This document shows, piece after piece, positions 18,851 to 26,973 of a stretch of DNA of 64,000 nt. The notes beneath the pieces are model-generated. The model saw nothing but the letters and a program-made list of their open reading frames with translations. It ran no database searches and was not told where the DNA came from. How positions within the stretch are numbered: the first letter of the stretch is position 1; every line of letters starts with the position of its first letter. The position numbers and the translations under genes are program-made. Origin of the DNA: Bacillus wiedmannii (GTDB lineage: Bacteria; Bacillota; Bacilli; Bacillales; Bacillaceae_G); NCBI RefSeq assembly GCF_001583695.1, contig NZ_LOBC01000061.1, positions 62,001-126,000 on the forward strand, in the 5' to 3' direction.

Positions 18851-19336
18851 TTAAATATATGTACTCAAAATCTCCCCAGGTAATCCATCAATCTCACAAA
18901 CTTTCTCAGATGTAAAACCTATATTTGTTAAAATTTTGCGAGAAGGGATATTGTTTGGATCGATTATTGCTTTTAGTACGTTTACATCTGTCTGCTTCGC
19001 AATATTCATTAATTCATTTGCAATCCTGCTACCATATCTTTTTCCCCAATGCTCTGGCAAAATCATATAACCAATTTCAGCTTCTTTAATATTATCCTCG
19101 TTTACCGTAACATGTCCAAGACCAACATACTCATTTGAAATAGAATCATATACTTTATAAGAGCCGAATAGTTGATGTTTTTCATTGCGCTTTAACAGCC
19201 TTGTAAAATCATTTCGTGCTTCATCTAATGGAATAGCGCGTTCGGTAATTTGCACCATTACTTCTTCATTTGAAACGAGCTGGAAATATAAATTGAAGTC
19301 TGTTGGTTCAAATTTATTAAAATATAGTTTCTTCAT
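18851..19336 (-). CDS. GNAT family N-acetyltransferase
   Basis: A 161-residue GNAT. The start is ATG 19336 with a GGAGGAG site. It opens MKKLYFNKFEPTDFNLYFQLV, has YVGLGHVTVNEDN and AEIGYMILPEHWGKRYGSRIA (motif A, acetyl-CoA binding), and ends with DPNNIPSRKILTNIGF. The substrate is unknown. It stands alone on the minus strand, convergent with the GntP gene. Confidence 0.88.
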   Translation of the reverse strand: MKKLYFNKFEPTDFNLYFQLVSNEEVMVQITERAIPLDEARNDFTRLLKRNEKHQLFGSYKVYDSISNEYVGLGHVTVNEDNIKEAEIGYMILPEHWGKRYGSRIANELMNIAKQTDVNVLKAIIDPNNIPSRKILTNIGFTSEKVCEIDGLPGEILSTYI

Positions 19337-19516
19337 AATAACTCCTCCAAACTAATTTTTAATGTTCTTCAGAAAAGTTTAATGACACGTAAATCATAAT
19401 TTCAATTATAAAAGATTATTAAAGGTAATTATTAATTTTTGGTTAGTAACGTACATACAATGTGTAATTAAGTGCGTGCACTATGGAGTGAATGCAGAAA
19501 AAGGTGAATGAAGCAT

Positions 19517-20008
19517 ATGAATCCATTTGAGCAAATGATGTACGTTGGTGTCATTATGTCTATTGTACTATCCGTAATGATTTTAGGATCTTTATATTAT
19601 AATCCCCGTCTTTCGTTAACTGAATATCCGAAAGATATTCAAAAGGTAGTTTTTCCAAAATCGATTTATGAAAAGAAGCAAACAATCTACTTTAATATTG
19701 CATATAATGCTATTCTTTTCGGTACGCCTGTCGTTTCTACATATATACTACATAAATATGAAAAATTATTATATATTGATGCCTATTTACATACTTTTGG
19801 TATTTTAATGATTTTCAATTTAGTAGATTTGTTTATAATTGATTGGCTAATCTTTTGCTGGATTACCCCGAGATTTGTTGTTATTCCTAGTACAGAAGGG
19901 ATGAAGGGATATAAAGATTACAAGTTCCATTTAAGAGGGGCTATAGTAGGTACTCAATTTTTGGCAATTGTAAGTTTGTTTTTGGCAGGAATCGCGACAA
20001 CTATGTAG
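19517..20008 (+). CDS. Hypothetical membrane protein
   Basis: A 163-residue protein with four likely membrane segments: MYVGVIMSIVLSVMILGSLYY near the start, AYNAILFGTPVVSTYIL, FGILMIFNLVDLFIIDWLIF and GTQFLAIVSLFLAGIA at the end. I do not recognise the family. The start at 19517 is ten bases after AAAGGTG; an ATG nine bases earlier is too close to that site. It is a single gene with no evident partners. Confidence 0.75.
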   Translation: MNPFEQMMYVGVIMSIVLSVMILGSLYYNPRLSLTEYPKDIQKVVFPKSIYEKKQTIYFNIAYNAILFGTPVVSTYILHKYEKLLYIDAYLHTFGILMIFNLVDLFIIDWLIFCWITPRFVVIPSTEGMKGYKDYKFHLRGAIVGTQFLAIVSLFLAGIATTM

Positions 20009-20165
20009 TATAAAAAGTATTGTTTAATTTTGTTTTGATCCAAGAATTCTAGGGAACTTTAATCAAACGATTCATAGTCTATTTCTAGTTTTAATAATAC
20101 CGCCTCATAAATATTAATATATATTATAAAGAGTGAAAATTCATTTTATAAAAAGGGGAAGTGTT

Positions 20166-20927
20166 ATGAAGGAAACAAATGAATCTTCAGGAAACAATTT
20201 AAAAAAAGATGTAAAGTTTTCTATTATAATTCCTGCGCATAATGAAGAAAAGTACATTGGAAAATGTTTAGATTCAATTTCAAAGGCAGCGGAAGTATAT
20301 AAAGATCAAACTGAAGTCATAGTGGTTTTAAATCGTTGTACAGATAAAACTGAGGAAATTGCAAAGTTGTATAACTGTATTACATTAAAAAATGACGATA
20401 AAAATTTATCTAAAATCCGAAATGCAGGAGCCGAAATAGCTAACGGAGAAATAATCATTACTATAGATGCTGATACCCAAATGACAGAGTCTTTCTTGTC
20501 TAACGTAGACAAATATTTAGCTTCAGGTAAATATATTGGCGGCGGGGTAACTGGTAAGTTTGAAAGAATATCTTTAGGAATATTTGTTTCCGCATTGTTA
20601 ATAATAATTCCTTTATTTTTTAAGTATGGGGCTATATCTGTCGGGATTTTTTGGTGCTATAGAAAAGACTTTATGGCGATTAATGGATTTAATGAAAATA
20701 TGCTTATGGCAGAAGATGCAGATTTTGCAAACAGGTTAAAAGAATGGGGAAAACAAAAAAATAAGAAATTCGGTACAATAAAAAATGGAATGATAACTTC
20801 GTGCAGAAGATTTGATACATATGGGGATTGGACTTTAGTTAAAAATCCAAAAATTATCTTAGCATATCTAAAAGGAAATGATAAAAAATATGCAGATAAA
20901 ACCTATTATGATAATCAAGAAAGATAA
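20166..20927 (+). CDS. Family 2 glycosyltransferase
   Basis: A 253-residue GT-A fold glycosyltransferase. The nucleotide-sugar region reads FSIIIPAHNEEKYIGKCLDS, then VIVVLNRCTDKTEEIA, and the metal-binding ITIDADTQM matches the DXD motif. EDADFANRLKEWG holds the catalytic-base-like acidic pair. A hydrophobic stretch, FVSALLIIIPLFFKYGA, near 139-155 may anchor it to the membrane. The ATG at 20166 follows AGGGG; a GTG at 20133 would add 11 residues. The acceptor and sugar are unknown. Confidence 0.85.
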   Translation: MKETNESSGNNLKKDVKFSIIIPAHNEEKYIGKCLDSISKAAEVYKDQTEVIVVLNRCTDKTEEIAKLYNCITLKNDDKNLSKIRNAGAEIANGEIIITIDADTQMTESFLSNVDKYLASGKYIGGGVTGKFERISLGIFVSALLIIIPLFFKYGAISVGIFWCYRKDFMAINGFNENMLMAEDADFANRLKEWGKQKNKKFGTIKNGMITSCRRFDTYGDWTLVKNPKIILAYLKGNDKKYADKTYYDNQER

Positions 20928-21134
20928 CTTTAGAAATTCTTAAACACATTATTAATAAATGAATTAGTGAAATAAAATAGACTAATAGAAATTAGTTTAC
21001 TTTCAAATTATTTAAAATTGTTTTTTATGTATTATGAAGACGAATGCCCCTGAAATTTTGCATGAATGGTGGCTAGATATGTTCGAAATATATCGCTAGA
21101 AACAAAGAAGATGTAACAAATAGTTTTTCCTCTA

Positions 21135-21175
21135 AAAAGATCACGTCATTTTATATAAGATGACGTGATTTTTTA
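21135..21175. terminator. Intrinsic terminator
   Basis: Stem ATCACGTCA / TGACGTGAT with A-run before and T-run after. It lies 200 bases after the glycosyltransferase and would stop any transcript arriving there. Confidence 0.8.
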
Positions 21176-21309
21176 TTTATAGAATAACATATAAATTTGA
21201 TATTTTTGAAGAAAAAGGATATTTTGAACAACAATATATTAAGTAATATTAATGTATTGTTACAAAAGTTTTGATATTATGTGAAAGTACCTGATTTTAT
21301 GGAAGCATT

Positions 21310-21318
21310 TGATATAAT
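21310..21318 (+). promoter_or_regulatory. Extended -10 promoter of the SH3/3D gene
   Basis: TGATATAAT carries both the TG extension and a perfect TATAAT box, about 30 bases before the start codon. Confidence 0.65.
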
Positions 21319-21348
21319 AGAAGTCAAAAAAATGTAATGGAGGATAAT

Positions 21349-22749
21349 ATGAAAAAAATAATTGGCGCAGCAACAGCAACAGTTTTTGGATTGGGGGCTT
21401 TTACCACATCTGCAACTGCAGAAACAATCGTAACAGCGGATATACTCAACGTACGTGAAAAGCCAACTACAGAATCAAAAGTTGTCAAAAAAGTAAAGGA
21501 AGGACAAAAGTTAAAAGTTATACATACGGAAGAAGGATGGTCAAAAATTGATTTAAATGGTAAAGAAGTATTTGTAAGTGCGGAGTTTACAAAAGATGTG
21601 TATCACGTAACAGCGAATTTGTTGAATGTCCGTTCTGATGCAAATACAGAATCAGAAATTCTTGGCAGACTGAAAAAAGATGATGTCATTGAATCAACGC
21701 ATCAAGTAAAAGACGGATGGCTGCAATTTGAGTATAAAGGAAAAACAGCCTATGCGAATGTTTCTTTCTTATCAAGTACAGCACCAGTTGAAAAAAAGGC
21801 TGACGAGAAAACGAAGCAAGTAGCAAAAGTACAAAAAACGGTAAAAGCTAAGGAAGAAGCTAAAACACAGCAGGTAGCAAAAGTAAAGGCTAAAGAAGCA
21901 ACAAAAGTGCAGGAAGAAGTGAAAGCACAGGAAGAAGCGAAAGTCCAAGAAGTAGTAAAGCCTAAAGAAGAAGCGAAAGTCCAAGAAGTAGTAAAGCCTA
22001 AAGAAGAAGCGAAAGTCCAAGAAGTAGTAAAGCCTAAAGAAGAAGTGAAAGTCCAAGAAGTAGTAAAGCCTAAAGAAGAAGCGAAAGTCCAAGAAATAGC
22101 AAAGCCTAAGGAAGAAGCGAAAGTCCAAGAAGTAGTAAAACCTAAGGAAGAAGCGAAAGTCCAAGAAGTAGTAAAACCTAAGGAAGAAGCGAAAGTCCAA
22201 GAAGTAGCAAAGGCTAAAGAAGAAGAGAAAGCAAGAGAAATAGCGAAGGCTAAAGAAGAAGAGAAAGCAAGAGAAATAGCGAAGGCTAAAGAAGAAGCGA
22301 AAGTCCAAGAAGTAGCAAAGGCTAAAGAAGAAGAGAAAGCAAGAGAAATAGCAAAGGCTAAGGAAGAAGAGAAAGCAAGAGAAATAGCAAAAGCTAAGGA
22401 AGAAGCAAAAGCAAAAGAAGAATCTAAAAATAACATACAGTCTGCTAAATGTGAATTAACGGTAGTAGCGACAGCATATACTGCTGATCCAAGTGAGAAT
22501 GGTACATATGGTGGACGCGTTTTAACTGCTATGGGGCATGATTTAACGTCAAATCCGAATATGAGAATTATCGCAGTAGATCCGAAAGTAATTCCATTAG
22601 GATCTAAAGTATGGGTAGAAGGTTATGGAGAAGCTATAGCTGGTGATACTGGAAGCGCAATTAAAGGTAATCGCATTGATGTATTAATGGGTTCAAAAAG
22701 TAAAGCGATGAATTGGGGAAGACAAACTGTTAAAGTGAAAATTTTATAG
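21349..22749 (+). CDS. Secreted cell-wall protein with two SH3b domains, a repeat region and a 3D domain
   Basis: A 466-residue exported protein. A signal peptide (cleavage likely after ATA at 22-24) leads to two bacterial SH3 domains (about 26-80 and 85-141; each holds an LNVR core) that bind wall peptidoglycan. Residues about 150-362 are lysine- and glutamate-rich repeats forming a likely coiled coil or stalk. The last 100 residues are a 3D domain with three key aspartates: VDPKVIPLGSKVWVEGYGEA, AGDTGSAIKGNRIDV. This domain order is that of YocH-like and B. cereus 'enterotoxin/cell-wall-binding' proteins and suggests a lytic transglycosylase-like wall enzyme. Start: GGAGG then ATG 21349. 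It has its own promoter. Confidence 0.9.
   Translation: MKKIIGAATATVFGLGAFTTSATAETIVTADILNVREKPTTESKVVKKVKEGQKLKVIHTEEGWSKIDLNGKEVFVSAEFTKDVYHVTANLLNVRSDANTESEILGRLKKDDVIESTHQVKDGWLQFEYKGKTAYANVSFLSSTAPVEKKADEKTKQVAKVQKTVKAKEEAKTQQVAKVKAKEATKVQEEVKAQEEAKVQEVVKPKEEAKVQEVVKPKEEAKVQEVVKPKEEVKVQEVVKPKEEAKVQEIAKPKEEAKVQEVVKPKEEAKVQEVVKPKEEAKVQEVAKAKEEEKAREIAKAKEEEKAREIAKAKEEAKVQEVAKAKEEEKAREIAKAKEEEKAREIAKAKEEAKAKEESKNNIQSAKCELTVVATAYTADPSENGTYGGRVLTAMGHDLTSNPNMRIIAVDPKVIPLGSKVWVEGYGEAIAGDTGSAIKGNRIDVLMGSKSKAMNWGRQTVKVKIL
21922..22425 (+). repeat. Fourteen tandem 36-bp repeats inside the SH3/3D gene
   Basis: The DNA holds 14 units of 36 bp, each coding for 12 residues. Two versions occur: KPKEEAKVQEVV (units 2-8, with small changes) and KAKEEEKAREIA (units 9, 10, 12, 13), with mixed units at 1, 11 and 14. 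The near-identity of units suggests recent expansion and likely copy-number change between strains. Confidence 0.9.
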
Positions 22750-22770
22750 TAACTATAATGATCCAAATAG

Positions 22771-22812
22771 AAGTCAGTTCTCTTTATTGAGGCTGGCTTT
22801 TATTTTTGATTT
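22771..22812 (+). terminator. Intrinsic terminator after the SH3/3D gene
   Basis: A seven-base stem with one G-U pair (AAGTCAG / CTGGCTT) and a T-rich tail, 22 bases after the stop codon. Confidence 0.65.
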
Positions 22813-23562
22813 CGTGTAATTCATTGAAAAAAATTTCAATTTGGTCCAAAATTTAAAATGGATTTATTACTAAATCTATACCAAAACTAAAATGAGATAT
22901 GAAACTTGTATCTTGTTTATAAATAGAGACTATACTAAAAGCGTGGGGAGATTAATGTTTATTTAAATGAGTTCATGGTATATAAACAAAGAAGAGCCTG
23001 ATATGGCTCTCAAGCTCTTCCCTCAATAGCAAAGAGTAAGTCTTTTAATTACTCTTCTGCTACATAATAAACCAAAAATAAATGGATATGTAGAGCAAGA
23101 ATTTCCGATATAATTATTTGAATATAATGTTTGGGAGCGATTTTGCAGAATTTTAATAAATGATTAAATTATAAATGTTGATTTAATGCATAATGCGAAT
23201 GGAATTCTATTGATGGATAGTTAATAAAAAGATATTAAAATAATAAAATATGAAATATTGCATATTTCGTATAGTGAATAATAATTTAAGTTAATCAATG
23301 TGTCGTGAGCTTTTAGCATATATTTAAGTGTGACATTTTGAGAAACTAGAAGTATTCCTTGACCGAAACGTTTATATAATTCTTTTGCGAGGGTTATTTT
23401 ACCATTGGCAGAGATTTCCCTTAGGATGATTAAAGTTAATTTTTGTATAAGATTAGGGATGATATATTTCCTTTAACATATTTAAGTGTGTGGAAAATTC
23501 TAACAAATAAAGCGTAGAAAGTGTATAATTAATATGATGGAAATAAAAAGGTGGGGGGCAAG
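22813..23562. other. Long A+T-rich intergenic region
   Basis: There is no clear intact gene in this stretch. Two hairpins sit near 22995-23060 (AGAGCC / GGCTCT and AAGAGTAA / TTACTCTT). A stop-free leftward frame at 23221-23472 is listed on its own. A TATAAT box at 23524-23529 may serve the gene at 23563; its -35 is unclear. Confidence 0.5.
23221..23472 (-). pseudogene. Possible decayed gene, minus strand
   Basis: This leftward frame is open for 83 codons without a stop but has no ATG start or ribosome site. The reading includes LTLIILREISANGKITLAKE and LYKRFGQGILLVSQNVTLKY, which look like a real folded protein. I cannot name the family. It could be a gene remnant or chance in A+T-rich DNA. 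Confidence 0.3.
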
Positions 23563-23862
23563 ATGGAACATAAATTAAATAAGGTGCAGCCAATTTGGAA
23601 ACGGACATGGTTTCGCTATCTAGGGGCATTTATAATTGTTCAATTACTATTTATTATTTGTGAGGTTACTGCATGGGCACCAAACTTTAAACCGAGTGGA
23701 GAATTTTTAAATAGAATTTTACATTCTCAATTTTTCACTGAATGGTTCACTCCATATGAAATCCCTCATTTTAATTTATTTACAGCTCTTTTTGCGATTA
23801 CATTGTTACCATACGCACTAATAGGTGCAATAAAAGATTTCACAACAAAAAAATATAAATAA
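23563..23862 (+). CDS. YfzA-like small membrane protein
   Basis: A 99-residue protein with two hydrophobic segments (RYLGAFIIVQLLFIICEVTA and FTALFAITLLPYALIGAI) that resembles the Bacillus YfzA family of unknown role. The region between them, APNFKPSGEFLNRILHSQFF, should face outward. The ATG at 23563 follows a G-rich site (GGTGGGGGG); a GTG four codons earlier is the alternative. The next gene starts 17 bases on, so the two may be co-transcribed. Confidence 0.7.
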   Translation: MEHKLNKVQPIWKRTWFRYLGAFIIVQLLFIICEVTAWAPNFKPSGEFLNRILHSQFFTEWFTPYEIPHFNLFTALFAITLLPYALIGAIKDFTTKKYK

Positions 23863-23879
23863 TTAAAAAGAGGTACTAT

Positions 23880-24428
23880 ATGCTATTTCAAAATGAAAAT
23901 GTATCGGTTAGATACGTAATAGAAGAGGATGCACCAATCATTTCAAAATGGTTAACAGACCCAGAAATCCTGAAGTATTATGAAGGGCGAGATAATCCGC
24001 AATCTGTAGAAATGGTACTTGATCGTTTTATATATAATCCAAATAGTCATGAAAAAAGATGTTTAATAGAGTTTGATAATATACCGATCGGTTATATTCA
24101 AATGTATCCAGTTGATTCTGAGTGGAAATCATTATATGGCTATGAAGAATCGCAAAATGTTTGGGGAATGGATCAATTTATCGGAGAGCCAATTTATTGG
24201 GGAAAAGGAATTGGAACAAAACTCGTTCAGGCCGCAATTACATATATTATGGAGAACGCGGGAGCAGAAGCAATCGCAATGGACCCGAAAGTAAATAATG
24301 AACGCGCGATAAAGTGTTATGAAAAATGTGGATTTAAAAAGGTGAAAATTTTAAAGGAACATGAACTACATGAGGGAAAGTTAGAAGATTGTTGGATGGT
24401 GGAATATAAACGTATAGAGGATAGGTGA
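23880..24428 (+). CDS. GNAT acetyltransferase of the AAC(6')-like group
   Basis: A 182-residue GNAT similar in layout to aminoglycoside 6'-N-acetyltransferases. It has ISKWLTDPEILKYYEGRDNP near the start, PIGYIQMYPVDSEW, the typical WGMDQFIGEPIYWGKGIGTK (motif A) and AMDPKVNNERAIKCYEKCGF. Whether it acts on aminoglycosides cannot be told; many chromosomal members do not give resistance. Start: AGAGGT then ATG 23880. The stop overlaps the ribosome site of the next gene, so it likely forms an operon with the two hydrolases downstream. Confidence 0.85.
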   Translation: MLFQNENVSVRYVIEEDAPIISKWLTDPEILKYYEGRDNPQSVEMVLDRFIYNPNSHEKRCLIEFDNIPIGYIQMYPVDSEWKSLYGYEESQNVWGMDQFIGEPIYWGKGIGTKLVQAAITYIMENAGAEAIAMDPKVNNERAIKCYEKCGFKKVKILKEHELHEGKLEDCWMVEYKRIEDR

Positions 24429-24433
24429 TAAAA

Positions 24434-24982
24434 ATGAAGGCGCTACTTGTATTAGATATGCAGAAGGGGATTTTAGAGTGTAAAGATTTTTCTGTTGAAA
24501 AAGAGTTAATCGCAAATGTTTTAAAACAATTTAAAGCAGAGAATGAACCTATTATTTTCTTAAAACACCGAGATGATAATCCAGAAAGTACGTTGTATTT
24601 TGAATCAACTGGAAGTGCATTAGTAGAAGAATATATCGAGTTTGCGGATTATATAGCCGAGAAGACAACACCTAGTGCGTTTAAAGATACAGGTGTTGAA
24701 GAAATATTAATGAAACATAAAGTTGATCATGTTGTTATCGTTGGATTTAATACGGAATTTTGTTGTTTATTTACAAGTATCGCTGCTTTTGAAAAAGGCT
24801 ATAAAGTTACGCTCATTGAAGATGCGACGGGAACGGCTAATGATGAAGAAGTATACGAAATGCCTGGATTAGATATAAAGGACTTCATCGGATCAATCTT
24901 GAATTGGTCCAACGTAATTGAAGTACTATATTATGATGAATATGTAGAGGCCTATACAAATAAAGGGAGCTGCGCGATATGA
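24434..24982 (+). CDS. Isochorismatase-like cysteine hydrolase
   Basis: A 182-residue member of the isochorismatase-like hydrolase family. The catalytic Asp is in ALLVLDMQKGI, the Lys lies in IAEKTTPSAFKDT, and the nucleophile Cys in VVIVGFNTEFCCLFTSIAAF. Typical substrates are amides such as nicotinamide, or related small molecules; this one is unknown. ATG 24434 sits after AGGTGAT; a GTG at 24425 is the other choice. It overlaps the next gene by four bases (ATGA), and the two are paralogues. Confidence 0.85.
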   Translation: MKALLVLDMQKGILECKDFSVEKELIANVLKQFKAENEPIIFLKHRDDNPESTLYFESTGSALVEEYIEFADYIAEKTTPSAFKDTGVEEILMKHKVDHVVIVGFNTEFCCLFTSIAAFEKGYKVTLIEDATGTANDEEVYEMPGLDIKDFIGSILNWSNVIEVLYYDEYVEAYTNKGSCAI

Positions 24983-25503
24983 AAAAGGCATTACTAGTAA
25001 TTGATGTGCAAGCAGGTATGTATACAGCAGGAATGCGAGTACATAATGGGGAAAAGTTTTTAGAAATATTGCAAGAGCTTATTGGGGAATGTCGTTCAAA
25101 TGATGTTCCAGTTATTTATGTACAACATAACGGGCCGAAAGATCATCCTTTGGAAAAAGGTACAGATGGTTGGAAAGTGCATGCGGCGATTGCTCCGCAA
25201 GAAGGGGACAGTATCGTTGAAAAGACGACGCCAGATTCATTCCATAAGACAAACTTAAACGAAGTGTTACACGAAAAAGGGATTGAGCATATTATCATTT
25301 CAGGTATGCAAACAGAGTACTGTGTGGATACGACAACGCGCAGAGCGTTTAGTGAAGGATATAAAGTAACATTAATAAGTGATGCACATAGCACATTTGA
25401 TACAGATGTATTACGAGCTGAAGATATTGTAAAGCATCATAATGTTATATTTGGATCATTTGCGGATGTTATTGCGTTAAAAGATTTGAAAATAGAAGCG
25501 TAA
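24979..25503 (+). CDS. Isochorismatase-like cysteine hydrolase
   Basis: A 174-residue relative of the gene before it. The Asp-Lys-Cys set is visible: ALLVIDVQAGMY, IVEKTTPDSFHKTNLNEVL and IIISGMQTEYCVDTTTRRAF with the nucleophile Cys. Two adjacent, coupled paralogues suggest a duplicated enzyme working on two related substrates. It is the last gene of the unit, closed by a terminator at 25509-25545. Confidence 0.87.
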   Translation: MKKALLVIDVQAGMYTAGMRVHNGEKFLEILQELIGECRSNDVPVIYVQHNGPKDHPLEKGTDGWKVHAAIAPQEGDSIVEKTTPDSFHKTNLNEVLHEKGIEHIIISGMQTEYCVDTTTRRAFSEGYKVTLISDAHSTFDTDVLRAEDIVKHHNVIFGSFADVIALKDLKIEA

Positions 25504-25508
25504 GTGGG

Positions 25509-25545
25509 AAAGCGGCTGTCTCTAAAAGAGTGGCCGCTTTTTTTA
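25509..25545 (+). terminator. Intrinsic terminator
   Basis: Stem AAAGCGGC / GCCGCTTT with a 16-base loop and seven T, straight after the hydrolase stop. Confidence 0.9.
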
Positions 25546-25615
25546 TTTGAAATCAAGTTGTCGAAGTGAGTCGATTAGTATATTTTTATCAGTTGGTGTA
25601 TATATGTTGTATTTA

Positions 25616-26836
25616 TTATTCTTGGATTTCAAATGAAATTTCTTTAGCTGCTTCTAAAGCTATTTTTTTAGCCTCTGTTTTAAAATAGGATGCTGCTATA
25701 ACGTATCCATATCGATGTCCCATTGATGTAGGTGGTTTTAGAAAAGTTCCTTTTTTAGGTTTTATATAAACTTTCTCTACACCAGGACATTTAGAACTAC
25801 GATTTTTCCCTGTAACTCGAATTAGTTTTCCTTTAGATTTAACTGTTAGGTAATGAGCATACACATATTTATGATGTTTTTTATTTAGTGAAGGTTTATT
25901 TCCTAACATTAATCGAATAGTTTCTTGTACTAAGTTGATTCCATGCCCAATTTCAATTATGTCATTCATTGCTCCACCTGATATTCTGGGGTTTATCTCA
26001 ATTAATTTCCAAACATCTTTTATTCTCCGGAGTTCTAGATGACAAGCTCCATTTTTCATATTAAAAGCCTGAATAACAGAATTTACTGCATTGAAAAGAC
26101 TATTGTATAGTCTTTTGTCTACCTGTCCTAATAAAGAATAACCAGTAACGATAAAGCGTTCAAAAAGTGTGATTTCTTGTTCAATTACTGCTATAATATG
26201 GACTTTTCCATTTTGAACTAAAATTTCGACTAAGTACTGAGGTCCATCTATATATTCTTCAAGTAGAATTTCTTCATTAGGTAATTTCTTCAAAAGACTT
26301 TGTATAGATAAAATTAATTGATCGTTATCTTTTACTAATAATACATCTTTTGATCCTGTTGATTTAGGGGATTTCACAATAAGAGGGAAATTTATCTTAT
26401 TAGTTTTTTTTAAAAAAGATGATAATGATTCTGTTGGTTTATAAATTAAATAGCTGAGTGAGATTGGTAAATCTTTAAGTACATTACGAGTTAATATTTT
26501 GTTTTCCATATGATGGATAGCATTAGTAGATACAATATTTGAGCAAAATTTTTCTGATAAACGTGCAGCCACATAAACATAAGGATCAATAAAACTAAAG
26601 ATCCCTTTTATGTTTTTTCCTGATTTATTTAATTTTTCAATTGTTGTAATTATATTATCATAATCATTTATATCAGTGAAAATCATCTGATGTACATCAG
26701 GGAATATAGTGCGTTCATTAATAAATTTTGTTTTTTTAGTTAATAAAACAGTAAAGAAATTAAGTTTTTCAGCTGCTTTGATTGCTTCCCTACTTGATCC
26801 AGATTTATTTGTTTCAATGAAAACGATAGTATCCAT
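25616..26836 (-). CDS. ATP-grasp ligase (carboxylate-amine ligase type)
   Basis: A 406-residue ATP-grasp protein, in length and motifs like the amino-acid ligase or biotin-carboxylase branch. The N-terminal domain opens TIVFIETNKSGSSREAIKAA; the ATP-binding lysine segment is FPLIVKSPKSTGSKDVLLVK (about 152-171); EEILLEEYIDGPQYLVEILV follows; the metal site is WKLIEINPRISGGAMNDII. Such enzymes join a carboxylate to an amine through an acyl-phosphate. The substrates are unknown. Start ATG 26836 follows AAGGTGA. It diverges from a second ATP-grasp gene 137 bases away, which suggests a shared control region and a linked role. Confidence 0.82.
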   Translation of the reverse strand: MDTIVFIETNKSGSSREAIKAAEKLNFFTVLLTKKTKFINERTIFPDVHQMIFTDINDYDNIITTIEKLNKSGKNIKGIFSFIDPYVYVAARLSEKFCSNIVSTNAIHHMENKILTRNVLKDLPISLSYLIYKPTESLSSFLKKTNKINFPLIVKSPKSTGSKDVLLVKDNDQLILSIQSLLKKLPNEEILLEEYIDGPQYLVEILVQNGKVHIIAVIEQEITLFERFIVTGYSLLGQVDKRLYNSLFNAVNSVIQAFNMKNGACHLELRRIKDVWKLIEINPRISGGAMNDIIEIGHGINLVQETIRLMLGNKPSLNKKHHKYVYAHYLTVKSKGKLIRVTGKNRSSKCPGVEKVYIKPKKGTFLKPPTSMGHRYGYVIAASYFKTEAKKIALEAAKEISFEIQE

Positions 26837-26973
26837 TTTATGTCACCTTAACCTTTATCATTTATCATTTATCATTTTATAAAACTTCAGATTTATTATT
26901 TCTATAGGTAGAGTATTAAAATGAGGTTAAGCTTGTTCCGGTTTTTTCGAAAAATGGTTGAATGAGGGAGAAC

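Larger units (their letters stand above)
20928..21348. other. Intergenic region with a terminator and a promoter
   Basis: A short frame at 21034-21099 encodes only 21 residues (MKTNAPEILHEWWLDMFEIYR) and may be a gene remnant. A hairpin with a nine-base stem (21140-21148 with 21161-21169) flanked by A and T runs is an intrinsic terminator. At 21310-21318 is an extended -10 box, TGATATAAT, which should drive the SH3/3D gene; its -35 is poor. Confidence 0.6.

Noticed and set aside
21034-21099. A 21-codon frame after the glycosyltransferase gene
   Set aside because: Too short, with no ribosome site; perhaps a remnant but not supportable as a gene.
21750-22436. A 228-residue open frame on the minus strand across the repeat region
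   Set aside because: It is the mirror of the 36-bp repeats: a repetitive forward frame that avoids stops in antisense. No ribosome site and low-complexity Ser/Ala/Phe composition.
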